DNA of 64,000 bases. Origin: Pseudoxanthomonas suwonensis (lineage in GTDB: Bacteria; Pseudomonadota; Gammaproteobacteria; Xanthomonadales; Xanthomonadaceae). Of the stretch, positions 17,756 through 27,869 are shown in pieces. Position 1 is the stretch's first letter. Each line of letters opens with the position of its first letter. The notes below the pieces were generated by a model. It worked only from the letters and a program-made list of their open reading frames with translations, did no database searches and was not told the DNA's origin. The stretch spans positions 62,001 to 126,000 of the forward strand of contig QFNC01000004.1 in NCBI GenBank assembly GCA_003240695.1. Direction: 5' to 3'. Position numbers and translations under genes: made by a program.

Positions 17756-18253
17756 ATGATCCGCACCACCGCCCTGCTGCTTGCCGCCTGCCTGATGCTG
17801 TCCTTGGCCGCCTGCAAGCAGGCCGAAGAGGCCGCGCCGCAGGAAACCGTGAAGGCGCCGCTGACCGCACCGGCCGAGCCCGCCGACCGCGAGGGCTGGA
17901 ATGCCTATCTCAGCGACGTGGTGCAACGCAACATGGACGGCGTGAACAACACGCCCTACGTGTACACGCTGCCGCCGGACAGCGATCCGACCTTTGAAGG
18001 CGCGTTCGAACGGCAGAAGGAAAAGGCCTTCGCCGACGTGCAGAACCGCGTGCTGCCGGGCAACATGCTGGCCTACGGCGGCCCGGCATCGGCCAAGATC
18101 GCAGACATGATGGTGAATGCTTTCACTGGCGTGCAGCCCGACTCGATGAAGGGGGTGAAGGTACTGTTCATCGGCAACGTCGCCGACGATGCGCGCGTGC
18201 GGCCGGTGGTGACGCCATCGGGCGCCACATACGTGTTCGTGGAAGCCAAGTAA
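17756..18253 (+). CDS. Hypothetical lipoprotein
   Basis: 165 aa. A lipoprotein signal (LLLAACLMLSLAACKQ) predicts lipidation at the Cys of LAAC. The mature protein begins with an Ala/Pro/Glu-rich linker, then a compact domain (EGWNAYLSDVVQRNMDGVNN, then GVKVLFIGNVADDARVRPVV). No family recognised. It follows coaD by 30 nt and precedes the ferredoxin gene by 42 nt, so cotranscription is plausible. Confidence 0.75.
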   Translation: MIRTTALLLAACLMLSLAACKQAEEAAPQETVKAPLTAPAEPADREGWNAYLSDVVQRNMDGVNNTPYVYTLPPDSDPTFEGAFERQKEKAFADVQNRVLPGNMLAYGGPASAKIADMMVNAFTGVQPDSMKGVKVLFIGNVADDARVRPVVTPSGATYVFVEAK

Positions 18254-18295
18254 TCCGCCTGCGTGCCGGGTCTGTCGCCGGGCACCGGTTCAGCC

Positions 18296-18550
18296 ATGGC
18301 ACTGATCATCCACGACAGCTGCATCAACTGCGACGTGTGCGAGCCGGCCTGTCCGAACCAGGCGATCGCGCAGGGGGACACCGTGTACGTGATCGACCCG
18401 GCCCGCTGCACCGAATGCGTGGGCCATTTCGATGAACCGCAGTGTGTGATGGTGTGCCCGGTGGAGTGCATCGATCCCGACCCGGCGCATGCGGAAAGCC
18501 GCGACGTGCTGCTGGCCAAATTGGCACGGCTGCAGGACCAGGCGGCATGA
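18296..18550 (+). CDS. YfhL-type 2[4Fe-4S] ferredoxin
   Basis: 84 aa. Two cluster-binding motifs are visible: CINCDVCEPACP and the longer CTECVGHFDEPQC with CPVEC, the insertion between cysteines being typical of the Alvin/YfhL ferredoxins of proteobacteria. It is an electron carrier of undetermined partner. ATG 18296 begins the conserved MALIIHDSCINCD; the frame upstream is unconserved. Its stop overlaps the ggt start, and coaD-ferredoxin linkage is common in this lineage. Confidence 0.93.
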   Translation: MALIIHDSCINCDVCEPACPNQAIAQGDTVYVIDPARCTECVGHFDEPQCVMVCPVECIDPDPAHAESRDVLLAKLARLQDQAA

Positions 18551-20286
18551 TGATGACCTTCATTCGCCGTGCCGTCCTGCTGTTCGCACTGCTGCTGCCG
18601 GTCAGCGGTCTGTACGCAGCGGACGGCCCGCTGGCGGCCAAACCATCCGGTGCGGCCATTGCCTCGGCGCATGCGCTGGCTACCGATGCCGGCATGGACA
18701 CCTTGCGCAAGGGCGGCAATGCCTTCGATGCGGCGGTCACCGTGTCGGCGGTGCTGTCGGTGGTGGAGCCGATCAGTTCCGGGCTTGGCGGGGGTGGCTT
18801 CTTCCTGCTGCACGATGCGCGCAACGGCAAGGACGTGTTCGTGGATGCGCGCGAGACCGCACCGGCAGCGGCCACCCCGCAGGCGTACCTGGACAAGGAC
18901 GGCCAACTGGACCGCGACCGCGCCGAAAACGGTCCATGGGCCGCCGGCATTCCGGGTCTGCCGGCCGGGCTGGTGCACATGTCCGAACGCTATGGCCGGC
19001 TGCCGCTGAAAACGGCGCTGGAACCGGCGATCCGCCTGGCGAGGGACGGGTTTCCGGTGTACGGACGCTTGGCCCGCGGCTACAGCCAGCGTGCGGCGGT
19101 GATGGAACGCTATCCCGGAACCCGCGCAGTGTTTCTGGCGAACGGTCGTGCGCCGGAAGAAGGCGACATCCTGCGCCAACCGGACTTGGCGGCCACATTG
19201 CAGCGCCTGGCCGATGGCGGCTTCGATGGGTTCTATCGCGGCGTGACTGCGCGTCGCCTGTTGGCCGGGGTGAAGGCCGAAGGTGGCCAATGGACCGCGC
19301 AGGAACTGGCCGGTTACCGAGTGGTGGAACGCGAACCAATCCGCTTCCGCTATGAAAACTGGGAGGTGGTGACCGCGCCACCACCGTCGTCGGGTGGCGT
19401 GGCGCTGGCGCAGATGCTGCAGATCCTGGAACCCTACGACCTGCCGGCCTTGCCGCAGGCGCAGCGGGTGCATCTGGTCACCGAGGCGATGCGTCGTGCG
19501 TATCGGGATCGCACCTTCTATCTGGGCGATCCGGATTTCGTGCGCATCCCGATACGCACGTTGACCAGCCCGGACTACGCCGCCGGCCTGCGCGCGACCA
19601 TCCATCCGGACAAGGCCACCCCCAGCGCGCTGCTGTCAGGCCAGCCCACGCCGCTGGAAGACGACGAGACCACGCATTTCTCCATCATCGATGCCGAGGG
19701 CAACCGAGTCGGTGCCACCCAGACGGTCAACCTGCTGTACGGCTCGGGCCTGATTCCGCCCGGTACCGGCGTGCTGCTGAACAACGAGATGGACGATTTC
19801 GCGCTGCGTCCGGGCACGCCGAATGCGTTCGGCGTGATGGGCTTCGCCGCCAATGCCCCGCAGCCGGGCAAGCGCATGCTCAGTTCGATGACGCCCACCT
19901 TTCTCGCCTCCGACCGCACCGTCGCGGTGCTGGGCACGCCTGGCGGTTCGCGCATCATCACCATGGTGCTGCTGGGCATTCTGGGCTACGCCGACGGGCT
20001 GACCGCGCAGCAAGTGGCGGCGTTGCCGCGCTATCACCATCAATGGCTGCCGGATGCGCTGGACATCGAAAAACAGGCCTTACCGGCCGAGGTGGTACAA
20101 GCGCTGCGCAGCATGGGCCACACCGTGAACGTGCCTGGCGAAGCCACAGATGGCCGCCGCTCCAGCGATGCCTGGGGCAATCTGCAGACCGTGGCTTGGG
20201 ACCGGCACACCGATACCCTGGATGCCGGCACCGACCCGCGCAACCCGGTCGGCAAGGCTGACGTGATGGCCGGTTCCCGGCCATAA
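18547..20286 (+). CDS. ggt: Gamma-glutamyltranspeptidase
   Basis: 579 aa periplasmic precursor with a signal peptide (RRAVLLFALLLPVSGLYAAD). GGT hydrolyses glutathione and transfers the gamma-glutamyl group; it self-cleaves at a Thr. That Thr is in DDETTHFSIIDAEGN at about residue 377, so the large and small subunits are predictable. GGNAFDAAVTVSAVL and SGLGGGGF mark the N-terminal part, and PGKRMLSSMTPT plus GTPGGSRI the C-terminal part. ATG 18547 overlaps the ferredoxin stop. Confidence 0.95.
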   Translation: MMMTFIRRAVLLFALLLPVSGLYAADGPLAAKPSGAAIASAHALATDAGMDTLRKGGNAFDAAVTVSAVLSVVEPISSGLGGGGFFLLHDARNGKDVFVDARETAPAAATPQAYLDKDGQLDRDRAENGPWAAGIPGLPAGLVHMSERYGRLPLKTALEPAIRLARDGFPVYGRLARGYSQRAAVMERYPGTRAVFLANGRAPEEGDILRQPDLAATLQRLADGGFDGFYRGVTARRLLAGVKAEGGQWTAQELAGYRVVEREPIRFRYENWEVVTAPPPSSGGVALAQMLQILEPYDLPALPQAQRVHLVTEAMRRAYRDRTFYLGDPDFVRIPIRTLTSPDYAAGLRATIHPDKATPSALLSGQPTPLEDDETTHFSIIDAEGNRVGATQTVNLLYGSGLIPPGTGVLLNNEMDDFALRPGTPNAFGVMGFAANAPQPGKRMLSSMTPTFLASDRTVAVLGTPGGSRIITMVLLGILGYADGLTAQQVAALPRYHHQWLPDALDIEKQALPAEVVQALRSMGHTVNVPGEATDGRRSSDAWGNLQTVAWDRHTDTLDAGTDPRNPVGKADVMAGSRP

Positions 20287-20322
20287 TCCGCACCGGGCAA
20301 CAGGCAGGGCAGGGATCAGGGG

Positions 20323-20970
20323 ATGAGTGAGGACTCCGACGGCAAATCCGGCCATCGCTGGTATCACCATCTGCCGCCGAAACTGGCGGCGATGGTGGTG
20401 TTCCTGGTGGCATTGACCACGCTGCTGGGCAACCTGTTCGAGCTGAACGAAAAGCGCCAGCATGTCGTCGCGCCGGACGCCCCCGCAGCAGCGCCCCCGC
20501 CGGCGCCGGTCGCGAACCCGCAGCAGCCGGCTGTCGCGCCGATCCGGGCACCTGTGGTCACCGCACCAGTGCCGTATCGCATCGCCATCGACCGGATTGC
20601 AGTGAAGCAGGATGGCTCGCCCGGTACCACCGATTGGCGTTTCACCGTGGTGGCCAATGGCGAACCGCTGTTCGCCTTCCAGCAGGATGGATTGAACGAT
20701 GTGGCCGGCAGCAACATCGCCGTGCCGGAGCAGGCGCATGCCAAGTTGCGCCTGCTGCCGGGGCAGACTGTTACCGTGACTGTGCAGGGTTGGCGATTGA
20801 GCCGCCTGCGCACGCCCACCGACACCCCGGATGTCACCGGCCAGGCAGTGGTGTCCGGCAATGAGGGCAGCCTGCCGGTGGTGGTGAAGGCGGCCGAGGA
20901 CTCGGGCGGCTCGTTCACCTTCTATCTGGATCTGCAGCCGATGGCGTCGGCAACCGCGGCAACGCCCTAG
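20323..20970 (+). CDS. Hypothetical membrane-anchored protein
   Basis: 215 aa. A short cytoplasmic segment is followed by one transmembrane helix (MVVFLVALTTLLGNLFEL, about residues 25-42), then a Pro/Ala-rich linker and a domain of about 130 residues that looks beta-rich (RIAIDRIAVKQDG...TDWRFTVVANGEP). The topology suggests a periplasmic domain. No family recognised. ATG 20323 is preceded by a purine-rich GGGATCAGGGG. Confidence 0.65.
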   Translation: MSEDSDGKSGHRWYHHLPPKLAAMVVFLVALTTLLGNLFELNEKRQHVVAPDAPAAAPPPAPVANPQQPAVAPIRAPVVTAPVPYRIAIDRIAVKQDGSPGTTDWRFTVVANGEPLFAFQQDGLNDVAGSNIAVPEQAHAKLRLLPGQTVTVTVQGWRLSRLRTPTDTPDVTGQAVVSGNEGSLPVVVKAAEDSGGSFTFYLDLQPMASATAATP

Positions 20971-21023
20971 ATCGCGCCGGTGCCGATGCTGGCAAGCCGC
21001 GCCGTGCGGCGTAGAATCGGCGC

Positions 21024-21907
<884 letters not shown>

Positions 21908-21911
<4 letters not shown>

Positions 21912-22642
21912 CCGCGCCGGCATGGCGCTTCGCTGCCCGGCTGGCCTGCGCGATGTCCATGCTGTTCGCCTGCGCGACAGGGCCCGCGCAGGCTGACGAC
22001 GAGCGGGTGCGGCCGCAAGGGCAGCCCAGCACTGTATCGGCATTGGTCGATGCCGACTTCGGCGTGTCGACCCGGCAGCCGGGTCTGCGGCGTCGTGTGC
22101 AGATGTACCAGTGGCAGCGCGATGGGGTTGGCTATCGCGCGCTGTGGAGCGAGCGCTGGATCGAGTCGAGTGGACATGACCGCGCGCATGCCAATCCGCC
22201 GGCGCCGTCCATTGCAGGCCGCAGCTGGATGGCCGAGCGCATCACCCTGGATGGACATCCGCTGGATGCGGACACCGTGCGGCAGTTGGGACGCTGGCAG
22301 CGCTTCCGTCCCGGGTTTTCGCGGCTGTCCGGGCGCCAGTCCGCCACGTTCCAGCCCGAGGGCGACGGCCTGGGCAGTGCCGAAAACCCGATGGCGCCGG
22401 CGATCGGCGATCTGCGCATCCAATGGGAGGAGTTGCGCTTGCCGCCCCTGGCCGACAAACTGAACCTGCACCAGGGGCGGTGGGTGCTGATTGCCGGTGC
22501 GACAGCGGCATCGGACAGTCCGCTTGCTGCTGCCGAGCCTGTCGCGGTGGTCGGATTCGGCTGGTCCTGGCCGCGCCGGGGCAGCTGGTTGCTGTTGCTT
22601 GCAGCCGCGGCCTGGCTGCTGTGGCGGCGCTGGCGCGCATGA
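21908..22642 (+). CDS. TMEM43-like membrane protein
   Basis: 244 aa with an N-terminal hydrophobic signal (ARLACAMSMLFACATG) and a C-terminal transmembrane helix followed by WRRWRA. The central ENPMAPAIGDLRIQWEEL resembles the NPxxPxIGDLRV block of TMEM43-family proteins, but the protein is short and lacks the extra transmembrane segments usual there. It overlaps both neighbours by 4 nt. Role unknown; position suggests an accessory to the following permease and ATPase. Confidence 0.55.
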
Positions 22643-23604
22643 TCGGCCTGCAGTCGGCCTTGAACGCACGTCGGCGTGAGCAATGCTGGTTGCAGCACCG
22701 CCAGGCCGGCCGGCGCTGGCGCATCGGATGGTGGGCCGCCTGCAGCGTGGCGCTGACGGCAGGCATCCTGTTCGGCTGGGTGGAAGCTGCCGGCTTTGGC
22801 TGGATCGAACGCTGCCTGCAGTGGCCGTTGCTGTGCGTGGGCGTGGGCGCCGGCATGGCATGGCTGTGGATGCAGCGGCGGTTGCAGGCCGCGTGGCACG
22901 CGTGGCGTGCTGGCTGGTGGGCAGCGCAGCCGTTGCCTGCCGGTGTGCATGGCATCGCCATGGGCCTGCTGGCGATGCTGCTGGCGCTGCCGCTGATGGC
23001 CGGCATGGTGTTGCCGTTCGCTGCAGTTGCATGGCGCCATCCGCAATCCGCATCGGGATGGCTGCTGGCCTTGCTGTTGCTGGGGATCGTGATCGGCAGC
23101 GTGGCCAGCATCGCGATGGCGCTGCGCCCGGCATCGACGCGGCCTCGTTCGGGCCTGATCCCGCGGCGCACGCCGGTGTTCGGCATCGGGTGGTTGCAGG
23201 GAGCAGGACCGTCCCTGCCGGCCGTGCTGCACTGGCAGCAGCGTGAGGCGATGCAACACTGGCGCACCGGCCATGCTGCGGCGTGGATCGTGCTGCCGCT
23301 GCTGGCGATGCCGGGCAGCACGCCCCCGGGCACGTTGATCGGGGCAATGCTGGGCCTGGGTTCGGCCATTTGGTGTGCGGGAGGATTGCGCGCTGCGTGG
23401 CAGACCCGACAAGCGCTTACCCGGCTGTTGGCGGCAACATCGTGCGATCCGGTTCGCATCCGTGCTGCCGCGTGGCGCTATCCGTTGTTCGTGGCGCTGG
23501 CCGGCCTGGCGATGGCCGGCCTGGCATGCTGGTTGGCGGACGTGTCATTCGTCTGGCTGGCGGCGTGGATGGCACTCGCTCTGCTGGCGGCCGTCGGCGG
23601 GTGA
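22639..23604 (+). CDS. Polytopic membrane protein, probable ABC permease
   Basis: 321 aa with about six hydrophobic segments (for example WAACSVALTAGILFGWVEAA, GLLAMLLALPLMAGMVLPFA, LLALLLLGIVIGSVASIAMA and a C-terminal pair). No specific family is recognised from sequence. It starts on an ATGA overlap and ends on a TGATG overlap with a gene for an ABC ATPase, which is the main reason to call it a permease. Confidence 0.6.
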   Translation: MIGLQSALNARRREQCWLQHRQAGRRWRIGWWAACSVALTAGILFGWVEAAGFGWIERCLQWPLLCVGVGAGMAWLWMQRRLQAAWHAWRAGWWAAQPLPAGVHGIAMGLLAMLLALPLMAGMVLPFAAVAWRHPQSASGWLLALLLLGIVIGSVASIAMALRPASTRPRSGLIPRRTPVFGIGWLQGAGPSLPAVLHWQQREAMQHWRTGHAAAWIVLPLLAMPGSTPPGTLIGAMLGLGSAIWCAGGLRAAWQTRQALTRLLAATSCDPVRIRAAAWRYPLFVALAGLAMAGLACWLADVSFVWLAAWMALALLAAVGG

Positions 23605-24377
23605 TGGCGATGCGTGCGCCGGTATTGCAGGTCCAAGACGTGCAGGCGCGACACGGCCATCGCCCGGTGCTGGGCGGGGATACCGCGGACGAAGGCATCC
23701 GGCTGCGGCTCGACGCCGGCGAATGGCTCGCGCTGATCGGCCCCAACGGCTGCGGAAAAACCACGCTGCTGCGCTGCATCGCCGGCATCCACCCACTGCA
23801 TGCGGGCCACATCCGCGTGCTGGGCCACGACCTGCGCACGCAGCCACTGCAGGCCAAGGACCGACTGGGCATGGCGATCGCGCCGGAGGCCTTGCCGGCG
23901 CTGCTGTCCGCGCGCGAATGCCTGCAGCTGTTTGCAGCCGCGCGCGGATTGCGAACCGTTCCGCAGGCCAGTCTGGATCTGCTGGAAGCGCTCGGGTTCA
24001 TGCCGTGGCTGGATTGGCGGGTCGGCTCGCTGTCGCTGGGTGGCCGGCAGAAACTCGGCATCGCACTGGGCTTGCTGGGCGAACCGCCGCTGATGTTGCT
24101 GGACGAGCCGCTGAACGGCCTGGACCTGCGCAGCGCGGCCGCGTTGAAGCAGCACTTGCGGCAACGCGTGGCCGATGGAACGGCCGTGCTGATGGCCACG
24201 CATGCGCTGGATGCGGCCGAACGGCATGCTACCCGTGCGCTGGTCCTGCTGGATGGACGTCTGGCCGCGGAATGCGATGCCGCAACGCTTGCGGCGATCC
24301 GTGCCGATCCGCAGCGCTCGCTGGAACAGGTGCTGCTGGACGCGCTGCCTGCGCCTGGCACCGGTGCGCAGGGTTGA
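23604..24377 (+). CDS. ABC transporter ATP-binding protein
   Basis: 257 aa. Walker A GPNGCGKTT, a signature LSLGGRQKLGIAL (LSGGQ variant), Walker B LMLLDEPLNGLD and the switch His in MATHALD are all present, so ATP hydrolysis should be intact. Substrate unknown. ATG 23604 overlaps the permease stop. GTG 23601 directly before it is an alternative. Confidence 0.88.
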   Translation: MAMRAPVLQVQDVQARHGHRPVLGGDTADEGIRLRLDAGEWLALIGPNGCGKTTLLRCIAGIHPLHAGHIRVLGHDLRTQPLQAKDRLGMAIAPEALPALLSARECLQLFAAARGLRTVPQASLDLLEALGFMPWLDWRVGSLSLGGRQKLGIALGLLGEPPLMLLDEPLNGLDLRSAAALKQHLRQRVADGTAVLMATHALDAAERHATRALVLLDGRLAAECDAATLAAIRADPQRSLEQVLLDALPAPGTGAQG

Positions 24378-24424
24378 TCGGCATCGCAGTAGACTGCACA
24401 TCCCCCGCATCATCGAGACCTCCC

Positions 24425-25477
24425 ATGACCACCCGCGCCTACGGCGTCACCGCCGCCGATGCCCCTTTCGTGTCCATGCCGATCCAGCGCCGTGCGCCGG
24501 GCCCGCGCGATGTGCAGATCGACATCGCCTACTGCGGCCTCTGCCATTCGGACCTGCATACCGCGCGTTCGGAATGGGCCGGCACGCTGTATCCCTGCGT
24601 GCCGGGGCATGAAATCGTCGGCACGGTCAGTGCCGTCGGTTCGGATGTGACCACCTTCGCGGTGGGCGAGCTGGTGGGCGTGGGCTGCCTGGTCGACAGC
24701 TGCAGGCACTGCGCCGCCTGCAACGACGGACTGGAGCAGTATTGCGAGAACGGCTTCGTCGGCACCTACAACGGGCCCAGCGCGGATGCGCCCGGACACA
24801 CGCTGGGCGGCTATTCGCAGCGCATCGTGGTGGATGCCGATTTCGTGCTGGCCATCCGCCATCCGCGCGAGCAGCTGGCCGCGGTTGCGCCGCTGCTGTG
24901 CGCGGGCATCACCACCTATTCGCCACTGCGGCACTGGGGGGCAGGGCCGGGCAAGAAGGTCGGCGTGGTCGGCATCGGCGGGCTGGGACACATGGGCATC
25001 AAGATCGCGCACGCGCTGGGTGCGCACGTGGTCGCCTTCACCACCTCCGAGGGCAAGCGCCAGGATGCCCATCATCTCGGTGCGGACGAGGTGGTGGTAT
25101 CGCGCGATGCGGAGGCGATGGCCGCGCACCGCAACAGCTTCGACCTGATCCTGGACACGGTCGCCGCCAGTCACGATCTGGATGCCTACACCACCTTGCT
25201 GAAACGCGACGGCACCCTGGTGCTGGTCGGCGTGCCCGAGCATGCACACCCGTCGCCGAACGTCGGCGGTCTGATCTTCAAGCGTCGCGCCATTGCCGGA
25301 TCGCTGATCGGCGGCATCGCCGAAACCCAGCAGATGCTGGATTTCTGTGCGCAGCACGGCATCGTGTCGGACATCGAACTGATCGCCGCCGACGGCATCG
25401 ATGCCGCCTATGCCCGCATGGTCAAGAGCGACGTGAAATACCGCTTCGTGATCGACTGCGCCACCATGGGCGACTGA
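24425..25477 (+). CDS. Zinc-dependent NADP alcohol dehydrogenase (YahK/CAD type)
   Basis: 350 aa medium-chain dehydrogenase. Catalytic zinc ligands are in CGLCHSDLH and GHEIVG, the structural zinc cysteines in DSCRHCAACNDGLEQYC, and the coenzyme site is GIGGLGHMGIKIA. The group reduces aldehydes or oxidises primary alcohols, preferring NADP. A TAGACT hexamer at about 24392 may be the -10 of its promoter. It is convergent with upp, 4 nt apart. Confidence 0.9.
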   Translation: MTTRAYGVTAADAPFVSMPIQRRAPGPRDVQIDIAYCGLCHSDLHTARSEWAGTLYPCVPGHEIVGTVSAVGSDVTTFAVGELVGVGCLVDSCRHCAACNDGLEQYCENGFVGTYNGPSADAPGHTLGGYSQRIVVDADFVLAIRHPREQLAAVAPLLCAGITTYSPLRHWGAGPGKKVGVVGIGGLGHMGIKIAHALGAHVVAFTTSEGKRQDAHHLGADEVVVSRDAEAMAAHRNSFDLILDTVAASHDLDAYTTLLKRDGTLVLVGVPEHAHPSPNVGGLIFKRRAIAGSLIGGIAETQQMLDFCAQHGIVSDIELIAADGIDAAYARMVKSDVKYRFVIDCATMGD

Positions 25478-25481
25478 GCAA

Positions 25482-26047
25482 CTACACCGCCGGCGTGCCG
25501 AACAGGCGGTCGCCGGCATCGCCCAGGCCGGGCAGGATGTAGCCGTGCTCGTTCAGGCCGCGGTCGATCGCGGCCACGTACACCTCGATGTCCGGATGCG
25601 CGGCTTCCAGCGCCTGCAGCCCTTCCGGCGCGGCCACCAGGAACAGCGCCTTGATGCGGCGGCAACCGGCGTCCTTCAGCATCGTCACGGCGGCAGTCGC
25701 GCTGCCGCCGGTGGCCAGCATCGGGTCGATCAGCAGCGCGGTTCGCTGGTCCATGCGGTCGGCGAGGCGTTCGTAATAGCCTTCCGGCTGCAGGGTTTGT
25801 TCATTGCGGCGCAGGCCGATCACGCTGACCGGCGTCGATGGCAGCAGCGATTGCACGCCCGGCAGGAAGCCCAGGCCGGCCCGCAGGATCGGCACCAGGG
25901 TCAACGAATCGCCGTGCACGCAATCCACATCCACCTCGCCACACCACGCCTGGACCTTGCCGGGCACCACCGGAGATCGGTGCTCACGTCGCGCAGCAGG
26001 CCCAGCTTGTGCTTGACCAGCGGATGGCGCGACTGGAAGGTTTTCAT
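25482..26047 (-). pseudogene. upp: Disrupted uracil phosphoribosyltransferase (upp)
   Basis: Two fragments in different frames. The N-terminus from ATG 26047 reads MKTFQSRHPLVKHKLGLLRD, a clean Upp start, then VSTDL, after which the frame goes out near 25973 and soon stops. From there a second frame (GTG 25970) carries the rest of Upp to FGTPAV, including VPILRAGLG, the PRPP loop DPMLATGGSAT and GYILPGLGDAGD. Compared with E. coli Upp about 20 codons plus 1 nt (the KRFRELxxE...YEATA helix) are missing at the junction. UMP formation from uracil should therefore be lost unless the second fragment is active alone. It follows the peptidase gene by 25 nt. Confidence 0.85.
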
Positions 26048-26072
26048 GGCGATGCCGGCAGCGACGGACGCA

Positions 26073-26870
26073 TCAGCTTAACGGAGCGGACCGCCAGCAC
26101 CAATGCCAGGGCTCGTACACGATGCCGTGCCGGTTGCCGCGCGGATAGCTGAGGTGGAAGCCGAACGCGGCTGCGTTGTCCATCAGCCAGCGGAATGCGA
26201 CGGTGTTTTCGAATGATTCCTCGGCCGGCGGTTCGCCGGGCGTGCCGATGTCCAGCGCCCGACCGCCGTGGTGCTCGCTGAAGCCGGGCGCTGCATTCAC
26301 GCTCAGGATGTCGGACACCGACAGGCCGCGTGCCTGCTTGCGGGCGAAGATGCCCAGCTGGTAGTCGTGGCTGCGATAGCCGGAAATCGCGTCCAGTGGC
26401 ACGCCATCGCGCAGGGCAGCCATGTGCATCGCCTGCCAGGCGCGCGCGGCGTCGCGGCGCAGCCACAACGGGCGGCTGTAGCGATCGAACCCGGCCAGTT
26501 GCAGCCGTGCCGGCTCGGGTTCCAGCGCCAGGCCGCTGTCCGTGGCATAGGTTTCGGCATCGATGCCCAGCAAGTCCAGACGTTGCTGCAGCCGATGCAG
26601 CGGCAACGTGGCGGCAGGGTCGCGCGGCAGGCGTTCGTCCAGCCGATCCAGCAGGGTCACGATGCCGGGGGTGCGTTGCCAATCCGGCATCAAACCCGTG
26701 ATGCCATTGTCGCCAGCGGCTGCCAGATAGCGGCCATCGTGCTTGCGCCGCAGCAGCCAGCGTGCACGGGCCAGATGCCGGGCATCGTGACTGCGCCGCG
26801 CCGGGCACAGCCACGCCGGACACGCCTCGATGTCGGCGGCATTCAGCAGACTATGCGGGCGAACGTGCAT
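26073..26870 (-). CDS. M15 family (VanY-type) D-alanyl-D-alanine carboxypeptidase
   Basis: 265 aa. The zinc motif SxHxxGxAxD is present as SEHHGGRALD and the ExxH motif as EPWHW near the C-terminus; SGYRSHDYQ is also typical. The first half, about 130 residues, is lineage-specific. No signal peptide is obvious, so the location (cytoplasmic or otherwise) is unclear. Probably cuts D-Ala-D-Ala or a related peptide; substrate inferred from family. Confidence 0.82.
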   Translation of the reverse strand: MHVRPHSLLNAADIEACPAWLCPARRSHDARHLARARWLLRRKHDGRYLAAAGDNGITGLMPDWQRTPGIVTLLDRLDERLPRDPAATLPLHRLQQRLDLLGIDAETYATDSGLALEPEPARLQLAGFDRYSRPLWLRRDAARAWQAMHMAALRDGVPLDAISGYRSHDYQLGIFARKQARGLSVSDILSVNAAPGFSEHHGGRALDIGTPGEPPAEESFENTVAFRWLMDNAAAFGFHLSYPRGNRHGIVYEPWHWCWRSAPLS

Positions 26871-26879
26871 TCGGGCAGA

Positions 26880-27404
26880 TTACCGCGCAGCGGCCGCATC
26901 CGACAGCGCTTCAAGCAACCGCTGCGGATGTTCCACGCTCAACAGCAGGCGACGTCCGTCGTGCGCGGGCAGCAGCAGAACCTTGCGGTGCGTGGTGAGC
27001 AGCACGAAGGCACGGTTGCGGTCGCGCAGCAGGAAATGGCCCATCGACAATCCCGGTAGCGAGGTGCCGAACGTCTTCACGAAGGGACGCAGCTCGGTGC
27101 GTTCGTCCAGATCGTCGACGTGGGCCGCATCGATGTCGAGTGAAGCACATGGCACCATTCGGGTGTGCACGCCCGCGCGAACATGCAACATGCCATCGGC
27201 AACGGTCACGCTGCGCCGCCGCCATGTCAGCCACATGATCCACGCAACCAACACCAGCAAGGGCACCAGCCAGGCCAGCGCAATCGGTTCGTTGCGGGCT
27301 ATGGCCATGGTGGACGCAGCAATGATTCCGACCGGCACCAGCAGAATCGCTCCGGCCATGGGGTTGGCGACGGGCGTGATCTCGAAAGACCTAATCGGCA
27401 TCAT
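26880..27404 (-). CDS. PH-like two-helix membrane protein
   Basis: 174 aa. Two adjacent transmembrane helices (AGAILLVPVGIIAASTMAIA and LAWLVPLLVLVAWIMWLTW) are followed by a cytoplasmic domain of short beta strands (RSVTVADGMLHVRAG) resembling bacterial PH-domain membrane proteins. ATG 27404 (or 27401) lies inside the upstream ribbon-helix-helix gene, overlapping by 14 nt. Last gene of the SPFH operon. Function unknown. Confidence 0.65.
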   Translation of the reverse strand: MMPIRSFEITPVANPMAGAILLVPVGIIAASTMAIARNEPIALAWLVPLLVLVAWIMWLTWRRRSVTVADGMLHVRAGVHTRMVPCASLDIDAAHVDDLDERTELRPFVKTFGTSLPGLSMGHFLLRDRNRAFVLLTTHRKVLLLPAHDGRRLLLSVEHPQRLLEALSDAAAAR

Positions 27405-27585
27405 CGGCTTGCTCCGTCGACTGGGTTGCATCGGATGTGCGCAAGCGCCCGGCCTTGCGCAGCGCATCGCGCAGCACGTATTCGATCTGCGCGTTCAGGC
27501 TGCGCAATTCGTCGTCGGCCCAACGTTGCGCGGCCTCCAGCACCTCCACGCTGATGCGCAGCGGATAGGCCTTCTTGCCGCTCAT
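27391..27585 (-). CDS. Arc-type ribbon-helix-helix DNA-binding protein
   Basis: 64 aa. PLRISVEVLEAAQRWADDEL and RSLNAQIEYVLRDAL fit the beta-strand plus two-helix pattern of Arc/MetJ proteins, with the conserved RSLNAQIE turn. The C-terminal 15 residues are polar and probably disordered. It overlaps the upstream gene by 4 nt and the downstream gene by 14 nt. Likely a repressor of its own operon, binding the tandem GATATC repeat upstream of the SPFH gene; this is inferred. Confidence 0.82.
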   Translation of the reverse strand: MSGKKAYPLRISVEVLEAAQRWADDELRSLNAQIEYVLRDALRKAGRLRTSDATQSTEQADDAD

Positions 27586-27866
27586 GCGCGGCGCGTCCCG
27601 ATACCGGTGCGTGCGGCGCGCAGCCGCAGCCACGCCGACACGCCCAAGGCATTCACCAGCACCGCTGCTGCGATCACGATGCCGGTGGCGTGCCGCGCTG
27701 TGCTGCCGGACAGATGCAGTGCCACGGCCGCCGTCAGCAGCACGGCACCGGCCAGCAGCACGTGCACGGCCAGCAGCCGCGACGCCGGCAACCGTGGTCG
27801 GTTGGCCAGCCACAGACCGGACAGCAGGACCGGCAGGGCAGTCAGCGCGAACAGGATCGCCAGCAT
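27582..27866 (-). CDS. Small integral membrane protein
   Basis: 94 aa with three hydrophobic stretches (LAILFALTALPVLLSGLWLA, LLAVHVLLAGAVLLTAAVAL, GIVIAAAVLVNALGVSAWLR) and a basic C-terminus. It starts 3 nt after the SPFH stop and overlaps the RHH start by 4 nt. No family recognised. Confidence 0.7.
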   Translation of the reverse strand: MLAILFALTALPVLLSGLWLANRPRLPASRLLAVHVLLAGAVLLTAAVALHLSGSTARHATGIVIAAAVLVNALGVSAWLRLRAARTGIGTRRA

Positions 27867-27869
27867 GGC

